From Ziziphus jujuba (lineage: Eukaryota > Streptophyta > Magnoliopsida > Rosales > Rhamnaceae), in contig NC_083382.1 in NCBI RefSeq assembly GCF_031755915.1, forward strand, positions 2,976,001-3,040,000: DNA of 64,000 bases, read 5' to 3'. Under the pieces are notes generated by a model. The model did no database searches. It was not told where the DNA came from and saw nothing but the letters and a program-made list of their open reading frames with translations. Shown here piece after piece: positions 25,718 through 37,372 of this stretch (positions are counted from its first letter, which is position 1; the number at the start of each line of letters is the position of its first letter). Position numbers and translations under genes: made by a program.

Positions 25718-27138
25718 ATGGCTTCTGACATTATTTTTCTCAAAGCCGAGAAGCTCCGAATACTTGCAGAACGCATCCATGGAATTGAACGTAAAAACTT
25801 AGGGGACATCCAATTCAGGTCAACAACGGAGCAGGTGGTTTACCTTAGAATCTCTAACTCCAATCTTCAATCCGTTGGGAGCCTTCTAGATCAGAGTGGT
25901 GAAACAGTGAAGAAGTATAAGAACGACACCGTTCGAGGTCCCATTGCTGCTCTCCTATTTACTTATACAGAGACATGCCTCAACAATGCTCTGCAGATCT
26001 TCAACAACTACACTCTCCGACGGGACTACCTCGACAAAATCACCTCCCATCTCCAAAACCTTACCAAACAATTGGATGATTTGGACACTTCCAATTCCGC
26101 CGATGTTGCTTCTCTCACCGACCAAATTGTGCATTACAATGAGGCTGTTATCAACTACACCAAGATGAGTGCAAATTCTCGTGCTTCTGAAGAATTCTCT
26201 AGGCGTCTCAGGAACAGCGGCATTGACTTCCTCACCTTTGTCAAAAGGTATGGTCTATCAAGTTGTCCTTATTTATGTAAGTCTGATTTGTGTGTGTATA
26301 TATATATATATATTAGTTTGCACTTACTTTTGCATGGATGCAGATATCAAGCGAATCTTGGATTTTCTGGACCATTTGATAAGTTGACAGATGAACAAAA
26401 GCTATTGGTAATTAATTAATATTATTAATTAGAATTTGATTTTGCATATAAAATAATATATAATAGATGATATGATGATGATAAAACAGATCATATATAT
26501 ATATATATGAATGATTTCTCAATTAATGATTTATAAACTAACTAAAAAAAATCCAAATCGAAAACGTTAGCATTCTTAACTCACATTAGTTTCATCCTAA
26601 TTATTGGATTTAATTAAGCACATATATGTATGTATGAATATAGGTGTATGATGCAATAATAGAGGCTTCAGGTAGGGGAAAAGTACTGCATAAGAAAGTG
26701 CTAAAGGCTATTGCTTTGCCAGAAAGTTTCAGTGGCGATGAAGAGAAAGATATATCCATTATGGATGTTGCTGGCAAAGCAATGCTCCTGAAAAATGCAG
26801 CATCCATAACATGGGATGTATATACATCTGACCACCCAATCAGAACCGCGACACGTATTGCCATTGTGGAAATAGCTGAAAAAGGAGGGGCATTGCTGGA
26901 AGACATTGTCACAGCTGCGATGGTAACATTAGAAGTAGCAGAGGCAACATCTCTGTTCGTTACAGGGGTTGGATTTGTGGCTGGCTTTGTTGGGAGTTAT
27001 ATTGTTGGGCAAATTGCTGGATCTGTTTTCGATGCAATTTTCGGCTCCGCAGGGAATGATCCTCTGCCTAATAAAGACCATATCTTCTATGTAGCTGCTA
27101 TGCCTGATGGCAAAGAATTGGCAAGAATAGTCGCCTGA
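25718..27138 (+). CDS. Unrecognised helical protein with C-terminal glycine zipper, gene A
   Basis: This is a three-exon gene: 25718-26247, 26344-26407 and 26644-27138, with GT/AG borders, encoding 362 residues. I do not recognise the family. Residues 1-198 are charged and look mainly helical, starting MASDIIFLKAEKLRILAERI, with no signal peptide. Exon 2 carries LGFSGPFDKLTDEQKLL. Residues about 289-325 are a hydrophobic stretch (ATSLFVTGVGFVAG, then IVGQIAG) with two GxxxG motifs (G298/G302 and G310/G314). This could form a membrane hairpin or a tight helix pair. The end is polar (PNKDHIFYVAAMPDGKE). The layout recalls proteins that insert a helical hairpin into membranes, but that is inference only. 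The paralogue at 38567-40373 has the same three exons, which confirms the gene model. It sits between jasmonate-induced copies 1 and 2. Confidence 0.85.
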
Positions 27139-27332
27139 ATTTCTACATCAAACAAATAATCTAAAAAAGTGCTCTCTTGAGTCTCTAGCTACTGGACCAT
27201 CCTTTATCTTAAAAAAATGGATAACTGGCACGTCTTGTGATAAAATATCTGTATGGAGAATGTTTGTACCTGCCTTATTTGCTACCTTTTGTCTTTGTTC
27301 TGCTTATTTTGCTTCTAGTTTGAATATGTATC

Positions 27333-27355
27333 AATAAAATAATGTGTTTGAGTAA
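27333..27355 (+). terminator. Poly(A) signal region of gene A
   Basis: AATAAA followed by ATAATGTGTTTGAGTAA lies about 200 bases past the stop. The same string occurs about 165 bases past the stop of paralogue B (40536), so the 3' end is conserved. Confidence 0.6.
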
Positions 27356-27434
27356 ATCAATGTCCTAGTCAATTGAAATTTTTTTTTTTCTATTATATAT
27401 TTAGGCGTATACTATCAATTTTAAATTTTGTATA

Positions 27435-27473
<39 letters not shown>

Positions 27474-27746
27474 GCATCTTCATGAATATATTAAATACTA
27501 ATCCTAGCCACAATAAAATGTGAGATTAAAAATTTCATATAAATTTTATGAGAGATGAGTTAATTGAATTAATCAAATATATATATATATATGTTTGGTT
27601 TTGTAGATGTTTCTTTATACTTATTTTTTAATTTTATCCTTTTTTTTTCCAAATTCGTTTAATCCAAAGCTATTGTTGATGCCACATCATTTAAACGGTA
27701 CATGGTTTTCAGATTCCTACTAAAACCCAGCAATATGCTACCCATA

Positions 27747-27801
<55 letters not shown>

Positions 27802-28797
27802 TTCTTTTTCTTTTTCTTCTTTGAGTGTTCAGCGAAACCAAATCAATAGCCGGGTGTTCTATTTGGCAAAAAGAAAATTTTGGAGGGTTTCGATGTACCC
27901 CTGGGCCAAGTTTCTAAGTGATTTGGGGAAAATTATTTTTTGTGGGTGAAGAAATGTGAATTATGTGATTTGAATAAACCAAAAAAAAAAAAAAAAATCC
28001 CTTAAATCAGTTTGCTTCTAGAAGAGGAATGGTTTTGAACTGGGGAAGTAGTAAATTAGAGGTTTTATGCTTTTGACTATCGTATTGGACCTGCTATTTA
28101 TTACAATTCTTCTTCTTCTTTTTATATAATTATATTGTGAAATATTGTTTGTAAAACAATGGTTTTTGCCAATGTTATATGGAATTTTGATTGAGAGAGC
28201 TGCTAGATACTTGGGTATTCAATCTAATTTTGTTGTTGAATCTTGTCTGATTGTGGGTCCGAAGTTTATTATGTAAGAATGGAAATATGAGAGAAAATAT
28301 AAGAGCTGTAATTGCAGTTGTATATTGCAGCAGTTTATTATTTGATCTATCTTTTGAAAGAACTTAAAGTACTTGCAGGGTTGATTAGTTTACCATTAAG
28401 TCTGTTTGGATATGCGGATTAGATTATCACACAAAACAAAGGCCCAAAAAAAAAAAAAAAAGACACATGTATTACACATAGTAAATTTTAGTAGTCATGT
28501 GAAAATTATGTGACATTTAAATAACATAGTATAAATAATAATCATTATATTAAAAGGAAAGAAAAAAAGGGCTGAGACTTAAAAACAAGTATAGACAGCA
28601 AATATCCATAAGACGAAATAAAAAGATCTAAATCCTTGAATCATATAATAAGATCAAATATAACACATGCCTTTTATAGGTAAAAACCATAAAAAAAGGG
28701 AATGGAGTGTGTTGTTTTTGTTTTTTTTTTTTAATTTTATTTATTTATTTTGTTTATTTTGTTTTTTGTTTTTTGTTTTTTGTTTTTTACGCTCTAC
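27356..28797. other. Intergenic with long microsatellites
   Basis: There is no gene. (TG)n runs into (TA)n at 27431-27473, and a longer (TA)n tract lies at 27743-27793. A short TTTTTTG repeat lies at about 28750-28785. Confidence 0.6.
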
Positions 28798-29012
28798 AAC
28801 TGATGCTTGACGGACCCAGTCTCTAATGCAGTGGAGACCTCCATTCAGAACTGGCCCAATTTTTTTGTGGGCTGCGGAGAGAAATTTTATTTTTATTTTT
28901 ATTATTATTATTATTATTTTTTTTTCAGGTGTACAGCTGATGGTTCAAGGAAACACACTGAAGTGGAGACTTCCAATCAGAACCGGCCCAATTTTCCTTG
29001 TGGGCTAAGAAA
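28798..29012. repeat. Imperfect 85-base direct duplication
   Basis: ACTGATGCTTGACGGA..GTGGAGACCTCCATTCAGAA..GGCCCAATTTTT recurs as GCTGATGGTTCAAGGA..GTGGAGACTTCCAATCAGAA..GGCCCAATTTTC. A (TTA)n tract separates the two copies. The open frames here come from the duplication. Confidence 0.65.
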
Positions 29013-29218
29013 AAAAAAATAAAAAATGTAGGCTTGTAATTAAATGGTATTTTTATGTAACTAATATCAATGTATGAAATGTATATTTACAGCATTTATT
29101 TCTTATTGCTTTTATTTTTGTTTTTGACTGATCTTATTGCTTTTATTTGGATATTGATATTGAGAAGGTGTGTGGCGAAAAGGGCAGTTTTTTATTTATT
29201 TAAACTTATTTGAATGTG

Positions 29219-29251
<33 letters not shown>

Positions 29252-29721
29252 ATTTTGTTCTCAATCATTCGTTAAAAGTATATGTTTTATTTTGATTGAA
29301 AATGTGTACTTTATCTTAACTTCTATATTTCATAGATTTAAAAAAAAAAAAAAAAAAACTTAGCTTCGATAGATTAATTAGTATTTAAAAGGTTACATAC
29401 CAAATTAAACAAAACATTGAAATTGATTGTATATAGCTTATAAACCAAACACTTGAAGGATTAAAAAATAAAAATAAAAATAAAAATAAAAACTTTTCAC
29501 AAATATTATTCTTATTGAACTGGAAAACAACTCCACATGATAAAAAGTACAACAGTTATTTAGCCTTATATTTTATTTATTATTTGGTTTCAAACAAAGG
29601 AACTACGTGGTTCGCCTGTTTTACAACGCTGAATTGTTGCACGTAGCAGCTGCCTTTTATTCTTGTCCACACATATATGAGATAGATTTTATTTATTTTT
29701 GGGAAAAATTGTTCATATTAA
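29013..29721. other. Intergenic
   Basis: There is no gene. (TA)n lies at 29221-29250. The last 250 bases are the 3' side of the minus-strand gene that ends at 29722. Confidence 0.6.
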
Positions 29722-29942
29722 TCATTTGGTAGTGACACCTTCCAAGGACATTATTCCCACAAATTCAGGAGAAGTCCCTTCCCCAATTGTCACATTCGAT
29801 TGACATCCATTCCAAGTATCTTCATATTTAGTGGATTGGCTTTCCAACAAACTTTTAATATAATCCCAATGATCAGTTTCATAATGATGACCTTCACGGA
29901 TTTCTGTATAAGCCTATAAAAATAAACAAACAATAAGAAAAA

Positions 29943-29973
<31 letters not shown>

Positions 29974-30455
29974 TGAACTGAAAACCAAAATTCATAAATA
30001 TGATCTACTATACTTACATGATTATTACCAACATATGGAATGCCCCAAGATTGCATCCAGTCACAGAGTTGACCGTCGCCATTGAAACCGCGGTAGATGA
30101 TAGCGGATTCCGAACCGGCAAACCAAGAAGGGTGGACATGGAGAAAAGCACCCCACTGCCCATTTTGAATCTTGGCAGGGTATGGAGATTCATAGATATG
30201 GCCGTGCCAGTCTTTTTTGCCGGAATATGTTACAGTGTCTCCGGTGGCATTGTAAATCATGCACTTTGCAGAGATTCCATTGCCATACTTATCTTTGAGA
30301 CCGTACACAAAGTTTTTAGCATCCACATCTTTACCTCCGGAGTTGATGAATTCGAAAGCCACTTCAGCTTTGAGTTTGCGAGTTACTTCCTTGCCTGGAT
30401 AAAGTTCTTTTACAACTTCGTCGGTCACAGGGTTTCCAAATACGTTGCCTGCCAT
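29722..30455 (-). CDS. 23 kDa jasmonate-induced protein-like, copy 2
   Basis: This is a two-exon gene. Exon 1 is 30455-30018 (146 codons, donor CAT|GTAAGT). Exon 2 is 29913-29722 (63 codons plus TGA, acceptor TTATAG), for about 209 residues. It has the family blocks NATGDTVTYSG, DWHGH, SPYPAKIQNGQWGAFLHVHP and SAIIYRGFNGDGQLCDW, then EGTSPEFVGIM near the end. It is the most diverged of the three copies: it has VTDEVVKELYPGKEVTRK where the others have ITDEDVKIL.PEKTDITRK, with one residue fewer. The 104-base intron holds a (TA)n tract. No signal peptide is visible. The gene is tail-to-tail with glycine-zipper gene A (about 2.6 kb apart) and appears intact. Confidence 0.9.
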
Positions 30456-30561
30456 AACTTGTCAAAATATTTATTATCAGTAGTTTTTACTGATCTTTCT
30501 ATATAGCAAGCTAGTTTTTGAAGTTCAGGTGGTACGGCTTTCATTGCCTATGAGAACCCAT

Positions 30562-30568
30562 ATTTATA
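30562..30568 (-). promoter_or_regulatory. TATA box of jasmonate-induced copy 2
   Basis: The minus strand reads TATAAAT, 107 bases before the ATG, at the same distance as in copies 1 and 3. Confidence 0.55.
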
Positions 30569-30619
30569 CATATGAACTTCATGCCTCCCCAAACTGTGGT
30601 TCTTTTTTCTTTTTCGTTT

Positions 30620-32512
30620 TTAGTTCTTAGCTCTGCGGGTTTTGTTGGTCTTTGTCCCCTTGTTAGTCTTTAAAAAAAATAAAATGACTTGTAAATGGAA
30701 AGTTGTAGCTTAGCATTTTACAAAGAAAATATTATTTGATTTTTCCCTCTACCTACTTATTGACGTGGGACTAAAAATACATTATCTTGATTTTTAATAT
30801 TATATTTTCATATTTCATTGGGGGACACTTTTATTTGTGATAATTTATTTATTTTATATCCTTTATTTTTAATTATCATGTTGCATTATAGATAAACAAT
30901 TAGTCTCACATTAGATTGATCCAATATTTAAAGCATTGGGATTTCCTTATAAAGTTTGAGATCAAATACATTATGGTTCTCTAGATCTCTGGTGTGCAGG
31001 TTAACCTGTAATAAAAAGTTTGAGTTGTTTAAATTAAGAATTTTGTATTTCATTAAATCCATATTTCACATTAACTAATTTTTACTTATTCAAAAGCCAT
31101 TAAAGAAAAATCTAAAACTAAAACCATCAAGTTAATTTGATAGTAGACTCTTTACATATATATATATATATACACACACACATGGTATTCATAATGTAAT
31201 CGATCACGGCCTTCGATTAATAAAACTTTTATGATTTGACTATATTTTTTTTCTAAGTTCTTGGTTTGTTTTTTAATATTCTTTTTGTCTTTTTCATACC
31301 TTTCTTAGCTAACAGTTTAAAGCAGTACATTTGAATTTATCCGCCGCCTCCCATATGTATGTCTCATTCAAGAGTGCAATTAATGTGATTCGGATAAAAA
31401 GAAATGAAATTGATTGCTTTGGATTTATAAACTTCAAAGTTCAATTACCTGTTTTATCTCAAATTATTAGAATTATGTGAAATCAATAAGTTCGATCATC
31501 TAATTATTAACATTGTTTGCTTTAAAATGTGATTTGCATCTTTCTTCCATAAATTCTAGAGACTACAGTTTGAAACCGAATTCTACGTTTCTTTTTTATA
31601 AAAGGGCTATGGTTAGTCAACCCCAAACATCCATTAAAATCACAATGATGTAAGGCACATCTAGATTGCTGTGGTTGATACTTCACATCCTTGAGCTGGA
31701 GGGAGGCAATTGGAAACATAATTAAATAAATTGATGAGCTTGGGTGGTTGTTTAGCCATCTTGATCACATGCTTTATTAGTTTCTGTAGTTAAAATAGTT
31801 GTTAAGCTATAGTCTTTGTTGTTTAGTCTATAGTTGTCTTCAAGTATTGATGACCTGTCTGGTTGTTTAGTCATTTTTAATGTTTTTTTTTCCTTTGATA
31901 AACTTTGTTTTAATTAACTTAACTTTACAAATTAAGTTTGATATTGACATTGCTTTATGTTGTACAATAGTAATTATGCTCTATCGGTTTTGTTGCTGAT
32001 CTTGTCCCTGTTTTAAGTCTTTGTCAAGTAAAAACCTTGAGTTGTAACTTGTAATAGAAAATCTACAGCTTGGCATTTTGCAAAGAAAAAGTTCTTTGTT
32101 TTTTTTTTTTCTCCTTGTAGTTATGAATATAGTTCAAGTTGACAGAGCAGGAGATTTTGTTTAGTCATCTTTTTTTTGTTTTTCTTTGGGTCAACTTCGT
32201 GTAAATCATTTACTTTTATCTTTGTTTCAACTTTGCCTAAAGCATCTTTTATAATTTTTAGTTTTTTGTTTAACTATTTGTTTAGTCTTTTTTTGTTATT
32301 ATTTTTTGTCACCATTGTTTAATCATCTTGACTTGTGCAAAGTAGAAATGCTTTTTGAACTAAAATTTAGTAGTTAACATCTACAACTTGAGGTAGACAG
32401 TTGGAAATATTTTTATATAATTAAATTTATAAGGTGACTGGCTATTTAGTCTTTTTTTTTTTTTTTAATTTTTTTGGTATGTATGTCTCTCGATCTTGTA
32501 GCTATCTTAATT
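30620..32512. other. Spacer with diverged X-Y module pieces
   Basis: No gene is seen. 30630-30860 and 31970-32130 carry the module words (TCTGCGGGTTTTGTTGGTCT, AGTCTTT, CTACAGCTTGGCATTTTGCA, CAAAGAAAA). From 31735 to 32480 a 'GGTTGTTTAGTCAT/ATCTTGA' word is repeated five or more times with variation. It also occurs near 35740 (CTGGCTGTTTAAT) and 6375. The minus-strand frame at 31522-31719 looks spurious. Confidence 0.5.
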
Positions 32513-33345
32513 TGTTGCGGAGCTGACTGTTTTAGTTGTCTTTTTGTTTTATTTTATTTTATTTTTTTAATTTGGTGTACTTTGTTATTTGGATTTGTGC
32601 ATAGTTTGTTCATTGACATGCTTGACTTTTACAGTTTTGCAATTTAAATCCCAACTTTCACAAGTTCAATTTAGGTTCTTAATTTACAATGTGCTGTAAT
32701 TTGAGCAATGTTTGATGTTTGACTAGTTGATTATTTAAAGGTCATCTCATATGAGCTGCATATGGGGTATCAAGGTGTAATTTTTTTAAAAGGTAGAAGG
32801 TGCTTTGTTGCAAAGCTGACTGTTTTAGTCGTCTTTTTTTTTTCAATTTTTTTTTTTATTTGGTCTACTTTGTTATCTTGATTTGTGCATAGTTTGTTCA
32901 TTGACATGCTTGACTTTTACAGTTTAGCAATTTACACCCCAACTTTCACAAGTTCAATTTAGGTTCTTAATTTTACCATGTGCTGTAATTTGAACAATGT
33001 TTGATGTTTGACTAGTTGATCATTTAAAGGTCATCGCATATGAGCTGCATATGGGGTATTGAAGTGTAATTTTTTTAAAAGGTAGAAGGTGCTAAATGCG
33101 AAATTTAAAAACTACAGAGTATTAAAATGCATTTAAAATATGGATTTTAATACCTTTTAATTTCAAAATTTTGTACTCTAATCCCTAGTTGGAAATTTGA
33201 TGCTTGCATATGAGATGATAATTAAGCTTTGTTATTCAAAACTTAGCATGATTTAAATTGCAATAAATACTAAATTGAGGGCCTAAATCACATCTTTCAG
33301 AAGTCAATAGTCTAAATTGCAAAATCATGAAAGTCATAATAACTA
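32513..33345. repeat. 290-base tandem duplication within an inverted-repeat block
   Basis: Unit 1 (about 32513-32811) and unit 2 (about 32812-33092) share GCTGACTGTTTTAGT, TTGATTTGTGCATAGTTTGT, TTTGATGTTTGACTAGTTGA and AAAAGGTAGAAGGTGCT. The unit part TTTTGCAATTTAAATCCCAA recurs in inverse orientation at about 33230-33345 (AAATTGCAAAATCATGAAAG). The block may be a non-autonomous DNA transposon with an internal duplication. No target duplication was identified. Confidence 0.5.
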
Positions 33346-34290
33346 AATGCGATCAACCCAACTACTGAAAATAGTTGTACTCAAGCTTTAAGTGTTTTGT
33401 TGTTCTTGACCTCTTGTAATTCTTAATTAATTAAAAACTTGAGGTGTAAATTTAACTTGTAAATTGTAACTTATACACTAAAATCTATAGCTGTTATTAG
33501 TTCCAGATTCATGGGGGGGACACTCGTTTTCATATGAAGATTTTTTCAATTTTTGGGGTTCAATTGAATTTTTACTTATGTTTTGGGTAGAAGTTATCAA
33601 GAATTGAATAGACTGAACCTTATGCAAGACAAGTCTAGCTCTGATTCCAAAATGAATTACAACTCATTTGCTTAAATTGATAGAAAAGGCAACATTATTA
33701 AATTTACATTATTGTCTTAATAAAGCCATGTTCCTCTCAATAGCTGCTGTGTTGTTGTAGGCCTCCTTCCCGTTATGGCCATAATATGGCTCCATATATA
33801 TATATATATATATATAGATATCATTCTTTTACATGAGAATCCAAGATAAATTTTTATCCACAACATGTATATTTTTAAAAATATGCATATGTGTGTATTT
33901 TCATTTTATGCATGTATCTTTAAAAAGATACACATTGTTTTAGATAAAAATTTGTCCAAAATTCCCCAATTAAAAAAAAATTATATATACATATATAATA
34001 CGCATATGAGAAAATTTGATGTTATATAAAATATTCATTTTTCTTTTTTTTGCTAACTCCAGACATTATTATTTTTTTTCCTACAGGGAAAAGATCATTG
34101 ATATAAATAGTCTTTATATGATGTAAATGTTTGTACAATTTAACGTGCTATACAAATATATTCAAAGATAACAGTTTTTTCAGAAATTATTATCAATCTT
34201 CTGACACAAATTAAAATAATGATTTTTTTAAAAACAAGTTCTTGTGTGTATCCGCATTGTTAAAACCATGTATACACCTACATCATAGAG

Positions 34291-34332
<42 letters not shown>

Positions 34333-34641
34333 TATATAGCATATAAAAGATAAACATAATAAGCTTATAATTATGGGTTCCTTGTAATCAAATATCCATC
34401 ATATTAAACACACATCTTATTTCATTTCAAAGCTTAAAAAACAAACACTTGAAAAGAAAAAAAAAAGAACATAAAAACAAAAGTGGACAAGTAGCTAGCT
34501 AGTCCATATCAGTATGGACGCAAGTATACTCACTGTCCTTATTTAAGTGGAAAAGCCATGCATAAATATCCACCTGATAAAGTTGTATAATACAACTTTT
34601 TATTTTTTTCAACAAAAAAGAAACGACGCAGTTTGATAATC
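33346..34641. other. Intergenic with microsatellites
   Basis: No gene is seen. A (TC)n tract followed by (TA)n lies at 34290-34338. Other short (TA)n tracts are at about 33796-33817 and 33980-34000. Confidence 0.6.
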
Positions 34642-35498
34642 TTAAGCACTTGCACTTGCAGTACTCGTCAAGAAACTGTTGATATTTATTTTATTTTTAC
34701 TAGTGACACCCTCCAAGGTCATTATTCCCACAAACTCAGGCGAAGTGCCTTCCCCAATTGTCACCATAGAGTAGCATCCGTTCCAAGTGTCCTCATAATG
34801 AGTGGATTGGCTTTCCAACAAACTTTGAATGTAATCCCAATGATCAGTCTCATAATGATGTCCTTCACGGATTTCAGTATAAGTCTACACCCAAAAAAAT
34901 AATAATAATAATTATTATTATAATAATAACAAAATTCAAAGTCAAATGAAAAATGAGAACTCACATTAGCTAGCAAACTACTATATATATATATGTATAT
35001 CTAGCAAACTACTATATATATATATATATATATATACATATGTATGTATATACTTACATGGTTATCACCAATATAAGGAATGCCCCAAGAAAGCATCAAG
35101 TCAGAGAGATAATCGTCGCCATTGAAGCCGCGGTAGACAACAGCGGATTCCGAACCAGCAAACCACGAGGGATGGACATGGAGAAAAGCACCCCACTGCC
35201 CATTTTGAATCTTGGCAGGGTATGGCGATTCATAAATATGGCCGTGCCAGTCATGTTTGCCGGAGTACGTTAATGTATCTCCGGTGGCATTGAAAATCAT
35301 ACAAAGTGCAGAGATTCCATTGCCATACCTTTCCTTAAGGTTCTTCACAAAGGTTTTTGCATTGGCGTCCCTCCCCTTTGAATTGATGTTTAGGAAAGCC
35401 ACTTCAGCTCTGTCTTTGCGCGTTATATCGGTCTTCTCTGGATGAAGTATTTTTACATCCTCATCAGTGATGGGGTCTCCAAACACATTGCCTGCCAT
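34642..35498 (-). CDS. 23 kDa jasmonate-induced protein-like, copy 3, with extended C-terminus
   Basis: This is a two-exon gene. Exon 1 is 35498-35058 (147 codons, donor CAT|GTAAGT). Exon 2 is 34884-34642 (80 codons plus TAA), for about 227 residues. Exon 1 differs from copy 1 at only about 13 of 147 positions and has every family block (NATGDTLTYSG, DWHGH, PYPAKIQNGQWGAFLHVHP). At the end the other copies stop right after GVTK or GVTTK. Here the frame runs on past GVTSK for about 18 residues through SFLTSTASASA. This translates the CACTTGCA-repeat DNA that is 3' UTR in copy 1, probably because of a small indel near the old stop. The intron has (TA)n tracts. It is head-to-head with glycine-zipper gene B, about 3.1 kb apart. 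Confidence 0.88.
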
Positions 35499-35611
35499 AT
35501 TTCTATGAACTAGTAAATTAGCAAAAGCAATTCACTGTTTGTTTCTATATATGGCAGAGCTGGTTTCAAGTTTTCGGTGGTACGGCTTTGATTGCTTATG
35601 AAAAACACATA

Positions 35612-35619
35612 CTTATATA
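35612..35619 (-). promoter_or_regulatory. TATA box of jasmonate-induced copy 3
   Basis: The minus strand reads TATATAAG, 114 bases before the ATG, in line with the other two copies. Confidence 0.5.
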
Positions 35620-36620
35620 CATAACATATGCAACGCAAAAATACTAGTTTATTCAAATATTAATAATTATTCCCCATATAGTACTGTTTGGAAATATTAA
35701 TTAATTTTTATAATGTGTTTGATGAGCTGCTGGCTGTTTAATTTAATTAATTATTTTGACTTGTGCAAAGCTGACATGCATTTACCTGTTAAAATAATCG
35801 TTCAGCTCTACGGGTTTCGTGGGTCATGTGCCCTTTAAGTCATTTTTTATTTTTATTTTTCAAATATAGAAGTCGTTACTTGCAAACATAAATCTATAGC
35901 TTTGCCAATTTGTAAAATATTCTTGATTGTTTTTATATTTATTTTGGAGTTGTTATTTTTTATATGTTATGTATTTTAATAATGTTTACGGGCGCGTTTA
36001 AATTACTTGCCTAGGAGATAGAGCATTTCTACGCATTTTTTATATTGTTAAAATTTTTTTTGCCACGTTAGATAAATATGCATTTGATTGAAAAAATATT
36101 CTCCAATAAATCTGATAAAAGTTTTATCAATTTGATATGGTAAAAGAAAAAAAATAATAATAAACACTGTAAATGTAACCCTTTATTTTTATAGATTTGT
36201 TAAACAATCTGATTCAGTAATATATTTATTTTTATCAATTTTTATTAAAAGGAAAATATTTTTCTCCTTCCTCTTATGAATCTACAGATGGAAAGCACAC
36301 TATTGTTTTTTTCTTTTTCTTTTTTTTTTCCCCCTTCCTTTTCAAGTCTATGGATGATCTATGGTTTCTATAAAACTTTGCAGTGGACAAAAAGAATTTG
36401 AACAAATTTAAAAAAAAAAAAAAGGGTTTTTGTTTTTTTTGTTTTTTTTTCTCCATTTATGAAAGTTAAAAAGAGGAATAGGACAACAAGAAAGGGAGAT
36501 TTTGGATAAGAACCTGATAGATCACTACTTCAATGGCTATTTCTTGGCTTTTCCTCTTTACTTTGATTTTCACTCTGCACTCTGCCGTCATCAGCCACTG
36601 ATCAAGATGATTGAAATGCA

Positions 36621-36652
<32 letters not shown>

Positions 36653-37330
36653 CTACATAATTTAATTAATTAATTCTTTTTCTTTTGATCAGTTGAATCT
36701 CTATTAATATACTTTTGCGGACATATATATGTATATATAAATATAAATCATTTGCTTGGTGAATTCCAAATTGATCTCAAACTCTCTAAGAGATAATTCC
36801 AATTTGTTTCTATCACTTTTCGTCAATGGCTCATTTGTTGGGTCGAAGATTTGGAGTGTCAGATTCCTCTTCAATTTTAATTCAAGTTCCTCTTCGTTCT
36901 TCCATTCATTGTTTTTTTGGTTTAGATGCTTTTAGAGCACGTGTAAATTCCACCTTAAAATTTCTATCAATCTTTATCATGCAAAATTTCACATCCTTTA
37001 TTGTCAAAAAAATAAATAAATAAATAAATAAAATTCACATTCTTTATTACAACTTAAATTTCAATCGTTATCTATCTCGTATCTACCTAGCTATCTGTCA
37101 ATCTCAATCACTCACTCTTCATATTAATTTAATGGATAAATTGAAGTATTAATTTTTTACTCCTCCTTTGTATGCCACATTTTTTTTTTTTTTTAACAAT
37201 ATAAGTTGATAATCAGCTGACTGGCTGTTCAATTTTGGAGCTAAAATTTTTATCGCCTATTTATCAACAACGAAAAAATAAAATAAAATAATTAAAAAAA
37301 AAAACCTGGCTGTACCTCTCAATAAGTCAT

Positions 37331-37372
<42 letters not shown>

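Noticed and set aside
27743..27793. Long TA tracts (also 37333-37396 and 61181-61230) considered as replication or matrix sites
   Set aside because: They are plain microsatellites, frequent through the whole window; nothing in the sequence supports a special role.
30000..30506. 168-codon plus-strand frame
   Set aside because: Antisense shadow of jasmonate-induced copy 2; similar shadows lie over copies 1 and 3.
36826..37023. 65-codon frame starting MAHLLGRRFG
   Set aside because: A plausible ATG context, but no recognisable domain, no splice partner and no copy beside the other cluster genes.
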